DNA of 64,000 nt from Candidatus Gastranaerophilales bacterium (GCA_900769645.1 CAAGHI010000006.1:62001-126000), one strand, 5' to 3'; positions 1-7,395 are shown, numbered from the stretch's first letter. Translations and numbers: made by a program. Notes: generated by a model from the sequence alone, not told the origin.

Positions 1-98
1 TTTGTCTGTGTTTTGATTTTTAAATTCCATTCGATCTTCAAACATTAAAAGCTGCAAACCAATATTTTTAAATAATATTTTATTTCTTTATTAGCCAT
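1..98 (-). CDS. Partial early prophage gene, unknown
   Basis: An open frame starts with ATG at 98 and runs off the left edge, giving about 32 residues. Its start overlaps the stop of the YopX gene in a TAATG arrangement, the coupling seen throughout this leftward operon. The visible N-terminus is lysine-rich followed by a short hydrophobic stretch. No family is recognised. The gene shows that the early operon continues beyond the window. Confidence 0.5.
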
Positions 99-550
99 TA
101 TTCACCGTCCTTTAATAGTTCAGGGTTCTCGTAGATGTTACCGATAACTTCTACTTCATCTTCTTTATCACCTAGTAAATAATAAAGATAATCCCGATTT
201 GGCATAAAATAGTTGTTTATACCTTCTTTTTTAATTATCTTTCCATTGAATAAGGCTGTTTTATCATCCCAAACAACAGAAAAAATTATTTTTAAATTGT
301 TCTCAAAGGTTGTTTGAACAATATCACCCTCATAAATCAGCTTGCCGTTTTTGTCTTTTAAGCCTGTGCATTGCATTAAAACAATATCTTTAATCTTATT
401 TTCCAGATAAGTGATTTGTCCGCAAGAAGTGTCAGCACATACCCAATCATCAGTTTTACCATAATCTTTAATAAAACCAACGCAAACGTCATAAACCATT
501 TCGCCTATTGCTTTATCATATAACCTGAACTTAAATCTATCTTGCATCAT
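98..550 (-). CDS. YopX family phage protein
   Basis: A 150-residue protein recognised by the YopX signature: an N-terminal segment with FRLYD, then QCTGLKDKNGKLIYEGDIV in the middle and VIGNIYENPELL at the C-terminus. YopX proteins are common in early regions of temperate phages; the molecular role is unknown, though the family is a compact beta-barrel. It is one of the last genes of the leftward early operon in view and is coupled by TAATG overlap to the partial gene downstream. The family call is confident, the function is not known. Confidence 0.9.
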   Translation of the reverse strand: MMQDRFKFRLYDKAIGEMVYDVCVGFIKDYGKTDDWVCADTSCGQITYLENKIKDIVLMQCTGLKDKNGKLIYEGDIVQTTFENNLKIIFSVVWDDKTALFNGKIIKKEGINNYFMPNRDYLYYLLGDKEDEVEVIGNIYENPELLKDGE

Positions 551-560
551 TTGTTCTCCT

Positions 561-746
561 TTACAAGTTTATAAATTCTCCAATTACATCACCCAAAATC
601 GATAATAATTTTTGAATATGTTTTAACCACCAAAAAGGTATTGTTGCAACTAACACGATGAGGAATATTAGCTCTAATAAAATTACAAACATTATTTTAA
701 ATAAGGCTAAAAGACAATATCTATAATATACTTTTAATAATTTCAT
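561..746 (-). CDS. Small membrane protein
   Basis: A 61-residue protein with one long hydrophobic segment, roughly residues 14-40, rich in Leu, Ile and Phe, so it is predicted to be a single-pass inner-membrane protein. Its start overlaps the end of the next upstream gene by four bases (ATGA-type coupling), which supports its reality. No family is recognised. Phage early operons often hold such small membrane proteins acting in exclusion or host takeover; that is only a general possibility. Confidence 0.6.
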   Translation of the reverse strand: MKLLKVYYRYCLLALFKIMFVILLELIFLIVLVATIPFWWLKHIQKLLSILGDVIGEFINL

Positions 747-1075
747 TTTTGCTCCTTTACTTTGTTGATGAAGGCTAAAATATCTTTGTAAACCATTTCG
801 TATGCGTCATGGTTAGCTGAATATACCGTGCAAAATTCCTCAATCTCATCAAGTGCTTGTTTGTAGTTTGCAAAATCTTTTGTATCTTGTTCGTTGAGTT
901 CTTCACACTCTTGTTCTTTGCGTTTGAGTTGCTTGAAATAGCAGTTTGGAAAACATTTACATTTGTTTGCATCTGTACCCATTATTGACATGTGAGCTTT
1001 ACAATGTCTTGTTTTGTTTAAAAACTCGCATCCACTTACATTAATACCGTCAATTATTATTTCTTTATCTGTCAT
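743..1075 (-). CDS. Cysteine-rich coiled-coil phage protein
   Basis: A 110-residue protein. The first half carries a cluster of Cys and His residues (around residues 16-46, including a CKC and a following CYFKQLKRKEQECEEL segment), suggesting zinc binding. The second half is charged and helical, a probable coiled coil. This arrangement is typical of small proteins in early operons of gut Firmicutes-type and related phages. It overlaps the genes on both sides by a few bases, so it is translated as part of the leftward operon. Function unknown. Confidence 0.65.
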   Translation of the reverse strand: MTDKEIIIDGINVSGCEFLNKTRHCKAHMSIMGTDANKCKCFPNCYFKQLKRKEQECEELNEQDTKDFANYKQALDEIEEFCTVYSANHDAYEMVYKDILAFINKVKEQK

Positions 1076-1244
1076 TATTCACCTCTTTTTGTTCATATTT
1101 ACATTCTGATTTACTTACGTTTTTAATACTTACTGGCATTACATCAAAATCTCCTTCATCAAGATAAACTTTTTCTTGATATAAATTACAGCTATTGAAA
1201 AACGGTTCGTAATGTTTGCAACTTATACATTTATCTATTTTCAT
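1065..1244 (-). CDS. Small four-cysteine protein
   Basis: A 59-residue frame with ATG at 1244 directly after the TGA of the upstream gene and a TAA at 1065-1067 overlapping the next gene's start. It begins MKIDKCISCKHYEPFFNSC and has a further Cys near the C-terminus, so four Cys could bind one metal ion. The tight stop-start spacing on both sides supports it as a real gene filling what would otherwise be a 170-base gap in a compact operon. Function unknown. Confidence 0.6.
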   Translation of the reverse strand: MKIDKCISCKHYEPFFNSCNLYQEKVYLDEGDFDVMPVSIKNVSKSECKYEQKEVNNDR

Positions 1245-1246
1245 AA

Positions 1247-1744
1247 TTATTCACCTCTCAAATACTTCTTCAATCGTTCTTCACCGATTTCTTGGATTGC
1301 TACGTCTAAGAAATTATCGTCTAAGCAATAAACAGTCCCTTGTGCAATTATAGTGGTTCTGCATTCTAGTGTTATTTTTGAGTTTACTTGGTCATAACCA
1401 AGATAATATTTTTTCTGATAACATTTAATCCAATCAGGCTTCTCTCCCTTATTCAATCTTCTAGCAATATCTTCAAGCATACGTCTAACCAAAATATTTT
1501 CAGCTTCCTGTCCTGCCTTTTCCCTGGTTTTAAAACAGTTATAAATATTCCACCTTGTAGTATCAGAATAACAGCCGGCGTCCCAAGTTTCAGGAATAAC
1601 CAGATTATAACTGTTTATGTAATAGAACATTTCATCTTTTTCAGGCTTCCATCTCCCATACTCGCATTCTGTCAACATCTTTTTTATGTTAGCTAGGCAT
1701 TCTTCTGTTTTATTGATTTTTTCTAATATTTCTTGTTTATTCAT
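1247..1744 (-). CDS. Hypothetical phage early protein
   Basis: A 165-residue protein that opens with a helical stretch (about residues 1-28) and continues with an aromatic-rich segment containing YGRWKPEKDEMFYYINS and a NIYNCFKTREKAGQEAE segment. This 'report-like' middle part resembles a widespread phage protein of unknown function with KPxxGExYYYI and FKTxEEAE patterns. The C-terminus is charged. It overlaps the next upstream gene by eight bases. No catalytic motif is evident. Confidence 0.65.
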   Translation of the reverse strand: MNKQEILEKINKTEECLANIKKMLTECEYGRWKPEKDEMFYYINSYNLVIPETWDAGCYSDTTRWNIYNCFKTREKAGQEAENILVRRMLEDIARRLNKGEKPDWIKCYQKKYYLGYDQVNSKITLECRTTIIAQGTVYCLDDNFLDVAIQEIGEERLKKYLRGE

Positions 1745-2138
1745 CTAAGTTCCTTTCAATTATTTGCAAAATTCGTTTTAGGCCTTTTCTCATACATTTT
1801 TCACCGTTATTGGTTATATCATCGTTGCATTTCTCGCAATTGCACCAATAGTCTGCACAAGGCAAATCGCTTGAAGTTTTTGCAATTTCTCTAATTTTGT
1901 TAATTATATTTTTATATTCATCATTTTGCTTTAATAAATCTGCTTTTGTTTCACTTGTTGAGCGATAATACTCATCTCGCCAGTAATCTCGTTCTTTTTC
2001 GGCTTTTTCTAACCAGGACACAGCATTATCGCGTGAATCCTTCATGTTTTCATATTTCGTAATCTGTTCAAACAAAATTCGTAACAAATAAACAATTGCT
2101 AGTAGTTCTAAAATATTTATCAAAAGTAAAATTATCAT
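1737..2138 (-). CDS. Membrane-anchored coiled-coil protein with C-terminal cysteines
   Basis: A 133-residue protein with an N-terminal hydrophobic helix (about residues 2-25) followed by a long charged helical region with probable coiled coil (about 30-85), then a C-terminal part with Cys at CADYWCNCEKCND, a possible metal site. Predicted inner-membrane anchor with a cytoplasmic tail. A good purine-rich ribosome site (GGAG) precedes the ATG. Member of the leftward early operon; no family recognised. Confidence 0.6.
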   Translation of the reverse strand: MIILLLINILELLAIVYLLRILFEQITKYENMKDSRDNAVSWLEKAEKERDYWRDEYYRSTSETKADLLKQNDEYKNIINKIREIAKTSSDLPCADYWCNCEKCNDDITNNGEKCMRKGLKRILQIIERNLDE

Positions 2139-2283
2139 TTTTAATTTTCTCCTCTATTTGATGTAGACGGCAATTTGAGCAGATTTTGGCTCAACATAGC
2201 CGTGCGTGTTTGTGTTAAGTTTTGTAACGACGTGTTATGTACCGATAAGAATTATTATGTAAGAAGGCGGTTTTATTCTTTCT

Positions 2284-2340
2284 TTACCTCGCAATCAATA
2301 CATAAATCAAAAGCAGTAGCATTATAAAAGTTATTATCAT
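2284..2340 (-). CDS. Possible 18-residue hydrophobic peptide
   Basis: ATG at 2340 follows an AAAGGA ribosome site by six bases, and the frame encodes MIITFIMLLLLIYVLIAR before TAA. The peptide is almost wholly a membrane helix. The ribosome site and position between two operon genes make translation plausible, but such a short hydrophobic frame can arise by chance in AT-rich DNA. The remaining bases from 2139 to 2283 hold no other convincing gene. Confidence 0.3.
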   Translation of the reverse strand: MIITFIMLLLLIYVLIAR

Positions 2341-2351
2341 AGTTTTTCCTT

Positions 2352-2708
2352 TCACTCTTTTTCAAAATCAACCTCTTGAATATCTTCAATATATTCACCA
2401 CTCTGGTTCCAGAATCCAAGATCAACTTTTTTCTTGTTTTTACCCATTGCTATTGCACATTTTTTGCAATAATCAAAAACTCCTTGTTTTTTTAAAGGAT
2501 TTTTATAAAATTCTGAAAGTCTTTTATATTCTCCACATTTATTGCAACGTTTATAACTAGGGTTGTTTTTAAGTTTTTCAAATCGCCGTGCTAGTTCATA
2601 TTTTTTCTTTTTTATTCGTTCTTCTACTTCAAGAATTGTTGCAATCTCAATAACATATTTGTCGGTTATATTTGACCGATAAAAGGCTTTTTCTTTCTCA
2701 TCAATCAT
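2352..2708 (-). CDS. Zinc-finger protein of the HNH-associated type
   Basis: A 118-residue protein. The middle holds two CxxC pairs in the pattern CNKCGEYKRLSEFYKN followed about 20 residues later by CKKC. This is the zinc module usually found beside or inside phage HNH endonucleases (CxxCGExKPLSEFYK). No HNH catalytic histidine cluster follows here, so it is probably a stand-alone zinc/DNA-binding protein or a remnant of an HNH homing gene. Its start overlaps the LuxR-type gene upstream by four bases. Confidence 0.6.
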   Translation of the reverse strand: MIDEKEKAFYRSNITDKYVIEIATILEVEERIKKKKYELARRFEKLKNNPSYKRCNKCGEYKRLSEFYKNPLKKQGVFDYCKKCAIAMGKNKKKVDLGFWNQSGEYIEDIQEVDFEKE

Positions 2709-2923
2709 TCTAACCTCACAATTATATCTTCTAGTTTTATTACACTTTGCCGAAGTGCCGCTGTTAATAGCTTTGTTCGGTTGTCTACTGCAAATTTACT
2801 CAACAAATTGTTAAGATGCACATTGACCGTACAAATAGAAATTTTAAAATGCTGTGCTATCTCTTTTTTGGTTAAGCATATAAACGGCAATATTTCGAGC
2901 TCTCTTTTCGTTAATTCTTCCAT
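2705..2923 (-). CDS. Small LuxR-type HTH DNA-binding protein
   Basis: A 72-residue protein that is essentially only a GerE/LuxR-type helix-turn-helix: LTKRELEILPFICLTKKEIAQHF then the recognition region ISICTVNVHLNNLLSKF. There is no receiver or ligand domain. Such minimal LuxR-HTH proteins occur in phage early regions and probably regulate phage or host transcription. Overlaps the zinc protein gene by four bases, so both are co-translated. The fold is confident; the target is unknown. Confidence 0.75.
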   Translation of the reverse strand: MEELTKRELEILPFICLTKKEIAQHFKISICTVNVHLNNLLSKFAVDNRTKLLTAALRQSVIKLEDIIVRLE

Positions 2924-2933
2924 TTATAACTCC

Positions 2934-3209
2934 TTATTCATTTTTAATTCGTTCTAATTGTCTTCTAACCTTTGCTAACTGTATTTCTTGCATTTTTAAA
3001 TCTAAATCAATATCATTAATTGTAAATTGGTCTATCATTACCTGAACATCTGCCATTTCTTCAACCAAGTTATTGATGTCATTTTTAGTTAATGCAACAA
3101 TTAGTTCTGCAAGTTCTTGGATAAATTGTTGTTTCTGGGCTTTAAGCCCATAATGTTTCAAAATAGCTGTTTCTGCTTTGTAATATTCAATCATTTCTTT
3201 TTCTGTCAT
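2934..3209 (-). CDS. MazG-like nucleotide pyrophosphohydrolase
   Basis: A 91-residue helical protein with the all-alpha NTP-pyrophosphatase signature: QELAELIVAL in the first half (ExxE-type) and NLVEEMADVQVMIDQF (EExxD motif) in the second. The acidic residues bind Mg2+ in MazG/PRA-PH proteins, which hydrolyse nucleoside triphosphates to monophosphates. Phage versions are thought to adjust the nucleotide pool or blunt ppGpp-type stress. It lies next to small regulators upstream of the replication genes. The length fits a minimal MazG domain. Confidence 0.75.
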   Translation of the reverse strand: MTEKEMIEYYKAETAILKHYGLKAQKQQFIQELAELIVALTKNDINNLVEEMADVQVMIDQFTINDIDLDLKMQEIQLAKVRRQLERIKNE

Positions 3210-3242
3210 ATTTCCCTTTCAAAAAGGGGGATTGTTCTCCCC

Positions 3243-4163
3243 CTATGCTTTAAAAAATTCTACCAATTTTTCATGATTGTATTGACCTTGTGTTAAAGTT
3301 ATAACCTCTTGAACAGTATATTTTTCTTTTTTATCTGTTAGGATATTTTCAACAAAATACCTTGTTCCACTCTCACAAGCTCCGGTAATAACTCTATACA
3401 TTTCAATTGCTTCTTTTAAAGTTAATTCTGTTTTAAACGTGTAATTATCAAATTTTGATGTATCTCTATTTGATATTTTATAAATTAAACTATCCTTAGC
3501 CTCTTGAATTGTTGAACCATGAGAATAAACATCTCCATCTTGAACAATAAAACTTTCTTGTGTTTCACCTAAATTTCTGACTTTATAAACATTTTTATGT
3601 TTGCTTATAACAATAGAGATTATGCCGTCAATGTATACACATTCTTGGAATTTCTTATCTAACAAAATATAATAGGTATCTGCTTTTAGTTCTTCACCAT
3701 CTATTTGAGCAGATTTTACACAAACTGGTTTGTAATTATTATTAGGATCATATTCTGCAAGAGTTATCCAAGAACCTTTTTTAGCTTTTACTATATTGTT
3801 AATTCCAATAGCAGAGATTACTGCATTTTTACCAGTACTATCCAGCTTTGAGCTGTTACCGGAAGAAGCCAGCTTTGAGTATTTACCGGAAGAAGCCAGC
3901 TGTGAGTAGTAACCGGAAGAATCCAGCTTTGAGTAGTCACCGGAAGAAGCCAGCTGTGAGTATTTACCGGAAGAAGCCAGCTTTGAGTAGTCACCGGAAG
4001 AAGCCAGCTTTGAGTATTTACCGGAAGAAGCCAGCTGTGAGTTGTAACCAGAATTATCATTTTGTTGCAATTTATTTTTTGTATTTTTTATTTCCAACAA
4101 CTCATTTACAAAGGCTGTACAACCTGTTGCAAGTTCAAATACATCTTTTAATTCTTTTATCAT
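3243..4163 (-). CDS. Tandem-repeat phage protein (9-residue repeats)
   Basis: A 306-residue protein. After a short helical N-terminus, residues 38-109 are eight near-perfect nine-residue units of the type SGKYSKLAS, probably a beta-solenoid. They lead into NAVISAIGINNIVKAKKGS and a segment with ADTYYILLDKKF. That order, repeats followed by an AxxG..GxA..GS..L segment and a KxDTxY element, matches a widespread phage/prophage repeat protein family of unknown role whose repeats are usually GAASATGxx-like. The C-terminal 130 residues are a separate domain I do not recognise. Repeat number can change by slippage. Confidence 0.65.
   Translation of the reverse strand: MIKELKDVFELATGCTAFVNELLEIKNTKNKLQQNDNSGYNSQLASSGKYSKLASSGDYSKLASSGKYSQLASSGDYSKLDSSGYYSQLASSGKYSKLASSGNSSKLDSTGKNAVISAIGINNIVKAKKGSWITLAEYDPNNNYKPVCVKSAQIDGEELKADTYYILLDKKFQECVYIDGIISIVISKHKNVYKVRNLGETQESFIVQDGDVYSHGSTIQEAKDSLIYKISNRDTSKFDNYTFKTELTLKEAIEMYRVITGACESGTRYFVENILTDKKEKYTVQEVITLTQGQYNHEKLVEFFKA
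3837..4052 (-). repeat. Eight 27-bp in-frame tandem repeats
   Basis: The 216 bp encode eight nine-residue units. The plus strand shows the core accggaagaagccagctt repeated with alternating variants. The repeats create long open frames on other strands and frames, which are not genes. The high DNA identity between units suggests recent expansion or gene conversion. Confidence 0.9.
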
Positions 4164-4205
4164 AATTTCTCCTATAAAATTTTCTCTTTATTCATTCAAA
4201 ACCTT

Positions 4206-4595
4206 TTATCGTCTTGTGATTTCGGCATCAATTTGAGATTGCGATTTTACATTTTTCCAGTGGTTTGGAACAACTGTGAATTCATACTCAATACCATTCA
4301 AGACTCTTTTGATAACCTCGCCTTCACGCCCTGAATATTCAGGGGTTACAGGCTTTGGCTTTAACGCTTTGGGTAAGTCTTTTATGATTTCTGCAATTGG
4401 TGGAAAGCTTGTATAAGCCCGGTTACATCGGATTATTTGTAGTAACATCTCATAGTCGCAAATAAAATCTTTGTATTGATTGACTGTGAAAAGGATATCG
4501 TCAACATAAATTTCAAAAAGCTTTTCAAAGTCTTCTTTGTTGCGTTTCAAGGGAAAATAAAAAAGCATTTCATTTAAAAATTCACGTACATTCAT
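4206..4595 (-). CDS. Helicase-loader-like replication protein (G39P-type)
   Basis: A 129-residue protein. The N-terminal 80 residues are helical and end with SFPPIAEIIKDLP. This resembles the N-terminal domain of the SPP1 G39P family, which loads or inhibits the replicative helicase and has the pattern 'short helical bundle then FPPTIAEI'. The C-terminus is charged. It lies immediately after (four-base overlap) the replisome organiser gene, the order expected for initiator plus loader. The assignment rests on pattern and context and is moderate. Confidence 0.5.
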   Translation of the reverse strand: MNVREFLNEMLFYFPLKRNKEDFEKLFEIYVDDILFTVNQYKDFICDYEMLLQIIRCNRAYTSFPPIAEIIKDLPKALKPKPVTPEYSGREGEVIKRVLNGIEYEFTVVPNHWKNVKSQSQIDAEITRR

Positions 4596-5332
4596 TCATT
4601 ACCTCGTTTCGCCCATTCTGCGGCTATTTTTCTGATTTCTTCCTGTTCATCTGTTTGAGATTGATTGCCCTGTTTAGGCTTTGAAGTAAAGCGTTCAGGG
4701 TACTTTCTGCGGTATTCCAAATACTTTTGCACTCGTATGAAATGAGCGTTAGGGAAGTCAGCTCGAAAGGGCTGTTCCTTCCCTGTCTCGATGTTAGCCG
4801 AAAGACTATCAACGAGTTCATCAAGTAGCTTTTGACTTGCACACATCGTCAGTAACCGGTTATATTGTTCAGCGGTTAGGCAAACATTGTTGTACTTGCC
4901 AAAAATTTTTTGAAAAATTTCATCACTATATGTAGTAGTAGTATTCTTTTCTTTCTTTATTTCTTCTATTGTTGTTATTTGTTTGTTATTTGTTTGTTGA
5001 TAGTTTGTTATTTCTTTGTTATTGTCTTGATACTTATCGTAGTTATTTACTGTTATCAGTGTGTTTGAGCCTTGTGACTTCTTTGTTATTTCTTTGGTAG
5101 AATTTAATTTTTTTAACGCGGTTCTCGTTTGCTGAATACTTAAATTCGTTTCTTTTGCTAAGTTTTGTAAACTTGTAACAAAAGAGCCACGAGGAATAAA
5201 TTCCCCATGCCACTTTTGTTTTTCCCAATTTGCACGAAATAAACAATGAAGAAATAAAACTTTTACATTAATGTCATCATACCATTCCCATTTAAGAAAT
5301 TGCCGATGTAGTTTTATAAAGCCTGTGTTCAT
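4592..5332 (-). CDS. DnaD-like phage replisome organiser
   Basis: A 246-residue protein starting MNTGFIKLHRQFLKWEWYDD, followed by a winged-helix segment with RGSFVTSLQNLAKETNLS and QQTRTALKKL (about residues 48-80). This is the N-terminal pattern of phage replication initiators that bind the origin and recruit helicase. A low-complexity Asn/Thr/Lys linker follows (about 95-135), then a second helical domain of DnaD/DnaB type (about 140-205). It sits between the loader-like gene and recombination genes. Confidence 0.75.
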   Translation of the reverse strand: MNTGFIKLHRQFLKWEWYDDINVKVLFLHCLFRANWEKQKWHGEFIPRGSFVTSLQNLAKETNLSIQQTRTALKKLNSTKEITKKSQGSNTLITVNNYDKYQDNNKEITNYQQTNNKQITTIEEIKKEKNTTTTYSDEIFQKIFGKYNNVCLTAEQYNRLLTMCASQKLLDELVDSLSANIETGKEQPFRADFPNAHFIRVQKYLEYRRKYPERFTSKPKQGNQSQTDEQEEIRKIAAEWAKRGNE

Positions 5333-5341
5333 TCACTCTCC

Positions 5342-5581
5342 TTAAAACGGGATTTCGTCCTCATTGATTGTTTCTTCTTGTGTTTGTTGCCCATAAGTAT
5401 TGAGTTTTGCATACCACTTTTCGGTTTTCCCTTTTTTGATATCAAAATTAATATATCCTCGTTCATTCATCGGATTTTTATCGCAAAAATCACTAACATT
5501 TATTCCTACTTTGATAATATCGCCATATTGTGTTGTTTTTGTCTTTATATTTAATCCTTTGACGAATTGTTTTTCTGACAT
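5342..5581 (-). CDS. Small protein with SSB-type acidic C-terminal tail
   Basis: A 79-residue protein ending in EDEIPF, which matches the conserved tip of bacterial SSB (DDDIPF) that binds RecQ, RecO, PriA, SSB-interacting helicases and others. The body (about 65 residues) has alternating beta-type strands but is too short for a standard OB-fold SSB of 100+ residues. It lies between the replisome organiser and the ERF annealase, the usual place of phage ssb. It may be a minimal SSB or a tail mimic; the gene overlaps ERF by 31 bases. Confidence 0.6.
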   Translation of the reverse strand: MSEKQFVKGLNIKTKTTQYGDIIKVGINVSDFCDKNPMNERGYINFDIKKGKTEKWYAKLNTYGQQTQEETINEDEIPF

Positions 5582-6138
5582 TTTTCTTCCTTTCGTTTTA
5601 ATGCACTGTAATGTTTCATATAAGCTTGTTTAAAAGCGTCTGCATCTTTGGCATTACTTGTATTCTGTTTGTAATACCTGTGAGCCTCGTCTGATGATAC
5701 AGTTGCTTGTAGACCCTGTAAAAGATCTAAGTCAGGATTTGTAGGCTTTTTGTCATGCGTATTTGTGTTGTCTGCATCTTTATTGTCATCAATTGCAAAT
5801 AACCCGTTTAATGCGTATTTACGAGCGTAGGACGATGTACTACCTGTAATTTGACTTGCGTCCATACCCTTTTTGGTTTCTTCTTCTCTTGCAATAGCTG
5901 ATGTGCTAACAAGTTCTTTCCCTGTATCATCAAAAAGCTTTGCTGTTGCTTTTACATAAAAGTGTGTTCCAACATTAATAATCTCATCAGAGATTACAAG
6001 ACTAAGTTTTTCTTCTTGTAAAAGCGGTTTGACAGCCTCTAAAATATCCTCACAGCTACGATAATAATAGTTGCCAAAAGTGTTCTTTTGGTTTTTAGGG
6101 GCTTTCAATTTGCTTTGTATATTAATTAATCTATTCAT
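5551..6138 (-). CDS. ERF family single-strand annealing protein
   Basis: A 195-residue protein of the ERF superfamily. Signature elements are NTFGNYYYRSCEDILEAVKPLL near residues 20-40 (FKYRS-type), a beta-rich core, and GSTSSYARKYALNGLFAIDD around residues 100-120. ERF proteins anneal single-stranded DNA in phage recombination and genome circularisation. A Lys/Asp-rich linker and a helical C-terminus follow. Neighbours are the SSB-tail protein and the replisome organiser, forming a replication-recombination module. Confidence 0.9.
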   Translation of the reverse strand: MNRLINIQSKLKAPKNQKNTFGNYYYRSCEDILEAVKPLLQEEKLSLVISDEIINVGTHFYVKATAKLFDDTGKELVSTSAIAREEETKKGMDASQITGSTSSYARKYALNGLFAIDDNKDADNTNTHDKKPTNPDLDLLQGLQATVSSDEAHRYYKQNTSNAKDADAFKQAYMKHYSALKRKEEKCQKNNSSKD

Positions 6139-6259
6139 CTCTATTTCTCCTAGTTATTTCAGCCTTAATTGCTTTAAGCCAGCGTTTATCACACATTTCA
6201 ATTGCATCTTTGAGTAATTTGTCTAGGTCTTGATTTGTATAAATTTCCCATTTATTCAT
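6131..6259 (-). CDS. Small 42-residue phage protein
   Basis: ATG at 6259 is preceded by a strong GGGGG-type ribosome site and the TAG at 6131-6133 overlaps the ERF start. The product begins MNKWEIYTNQDLDKLLKDAI and ends with a basic stretch AEITRRNRDE. It is probably helical. Its fit in the gap and coupling to ERF support translation. Function unknown. Confidence 0.6.
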   Translation of the reverse strand: MNKWEIYTNQDLDKLLKDAIEMCDKRWLKAIKAEITRRNRDE

Positions 6260-6267
6260 AATACCCC

Positions 6268-6579
6268 CTAGCCGAAATTGCCTATTTTGAACTCAAACTT
6301 TTCTGACTCTTTTGTTGTTTTGTATCTTTCAAATAATTCAGGGTGTTCTTTACTGAAAAGTTTTTGATCAAACGCTGTTCGTGTTGTAACCTTCATTCCA
6401 AATTTGCAGTTAGGTAAAATCATTTCGTTTACGTTCATCTTTTTGAGAACTCTTATAAGTTTCACATTCAAGAGTTCTTCTTGCTGTTCAAGACGTTTAA
6501 GTTCGAACTTGTGTTGAGCCTGTAAGTCTTTGTTTTCAAGCATTTCATCAATAATGCTGTCCAATTCTTCTGTCATCAT
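6268..6579 (-). CDS. Gp157-like/host-nuclease-inhibitor-like protein
   Basis: A 103-residue protein. The first 50 residues form a charged coiled coil; the second half has an MILPNCKFGMKVTTRT beta-type segment and FEFKIGNFG at the end. Proteins of this build directly beside ERF-type recombinases are usually annotated as siphovirus Gp157 or host-nuclease inhibitors, and the position agrees. The resemblance is by architecture only. Two tandem ATG codons occur at the start; the first is used here. Confidence 0.4.
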   Translation of the reverse strand: MMTEELDSIIDEMLENKDLQAQHKFELKRLEQQEELLNVKLIRVLKKMNVNEMILPNCKFGMKVTTRTAFDQKLFSKEHPELFERYKTTKESEKFEFKIGNFG

Positions 6580-6588
6580 TAATCCTTT

Positions 6589-6762
6589 CTAAGTTATTTC
6601 AAAATATTCTTTGCACAATTCAAAATCCTCTTTTGATATCTTGCCGTCTTGATATAAGCCGCGATAATCTTCAAAAGAAAAAGACCCGAGTGCTAAAAGC
6701 CACTCGAGTTCTGTATCATAATTGAAGGGATCTGAATTTAAAAAATTATCTTCTGACGCCAT
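6589..6762 (-). CDS. Small acidic phage protein
   Basis: A 57-residue frame with ATG at 6762 behind an AGAGGA ribosome site; TAG is at 6589-6591. The product is acidic and aromatic, with ELEWLLALGSFSFEDYRGL in the middle and an ISKEDFELCKEYFEI end. It overlaps the 3' end of the upstream gene by 17 bases and precedes the next gene closely, as expected in this operon. No family recognised. Confidence 0.6.
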   Translation of the reverse strand: MASEDNFLNSDPFNYDTELEWLLALGSFSFEDYRGLYQDGKISKEDFELCKEYFEIT

Positions 6763-7003
6763 TGTCCTCTTCCTCTAAAAGTTTAAAGTACCAGTAATCA
6801 AGTGAACCTTCTCGAAGTATTTTATTAATATGACTTTGTACAAAGCCGTTGATTTGTTGATTGAATGGTTTCATAAACTCCGGAATATCCACAGTTAGTG
6901 GCTGTGTTTCTGTGTAGTAGGCCTTTATTTTGGCGGCAACCTTGTTGATTTTATAAGTCAATAAATCCTTGTCCATTGTTGAATAACATACTGTTTCTAA
7001 CAT
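6746..7003 (-). CDS. Hypothetical early protein
   Basis: An 85-residue helical protein. I use ATG at 7003 because GGAGG lies five bases upstream; an in-frame TTG at 7015 would place the start on top of that ribosome site. It has MKPFNQQINGFVQSHINKIL in the middle and an acidic C-terminus. Overlaps the next gene by 17 bases. Function unknown. Confidence 0.6.
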   Translation of the reverse strand: MLETVCYSTMDKDLLTYKINKVAAKIKAYYTETQPLTVDIPEFMKPFNQQINGFVQSHINKILREGSLDYWYFKLLEEEDNGVRR

Positions 7004-7004
7004 T

Positions 7005-7103
7005 CTAGCCTCCAATCAGAATAATAAAACCTGTCATCATAAAGTAAAAAGTGGCAAATAGTGCCATTCCTTGCATAATCTGCGGTAATGTTAAGTGCAT
7101 CAT
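7005..7103 (-). CDS. Small membrane peptide, first gene of the early operon
   Basis: A 32-residue frame, ATG at 7103 with an AGGAG ribosome site four bases upstream, ending TAG at 7005. It begins MMHLTLPQIMQGMALFATF and is largely one membrane helix. The ribosome site of the next gene (GGAGG) lies inside its last codons, so the two are coupled. It appears to be the first translated unit of the leftward early operon. Confidence 0.55.
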   Translation of the reverse strand: MMHLTLPQIMQGMALFATFYFMMTGFIILIGG

Positions 7104-7235
7104 TAATCTCCTATGTTATGTAAAAATATAAAATCTAAGAAAGAGGGGCTTGCTTGGTTTATTTTATGCATATCCAAAATGTGAGAGTATATTTACTGGT
7201 AACCCCTGTAAAGATAGTTATAGGTCTAAGAAAAA

Positions 7236-7395
7236 GGGACACATATGATACCAACATGTTTTTTCGTTTATTTTAGCAATTTATAAAGGAGTGTGTCCCA
7301 AGAAATCTCTTTAGGTTGCCCTGCACGGTTGTAGAGTGAAAATTAGGATAGTTTATATGTGATAGCTTGTACAGGGCAAGGTGAAAAGATTTCTT
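7236..7395. other. Two back-to-back hairpins, possible ncRNA or origin
   Basis: Hairpin one has eight-base arms GGGACACA (7236-7243) and TGTGTCCC (7292-7299). Hairpin two starts at the next base: arms at 7300-7326 and 7369-7395 pair with few mismatches, including AAGAAATCT with AGATTTCTT and TTGCCCTG with CAGGGCAA. The second has a stem of about 27 base pairs with a 42-base loop. Neither is followed by a T-run, so they are not simple terminators. Confidence 0.55.

Noticed and set aside
2141..2283. Additional 18-codon frame before the gene at 2138
   Set aside because: It lacks a ribosome site of its own and merely contains the site of the next gene.
3837..4052. CRISPR-like regular repeats
   Set aside because: The units are contiguous with no unique spacers and encode a regular peptide, so this is not a CRISPR array.
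3818..4165. Long open frames on both strands over the 27-bp repeats
   Set aside because: They are produced by the in-frame repeats of the minus-strand gene; their sequences are low-complexity echoes without ribosome sites.
7236..7395. 6S RNA
   Set aside because: The length and lack of a central bubble with promoter-like sequence do not fit the 6S fold.
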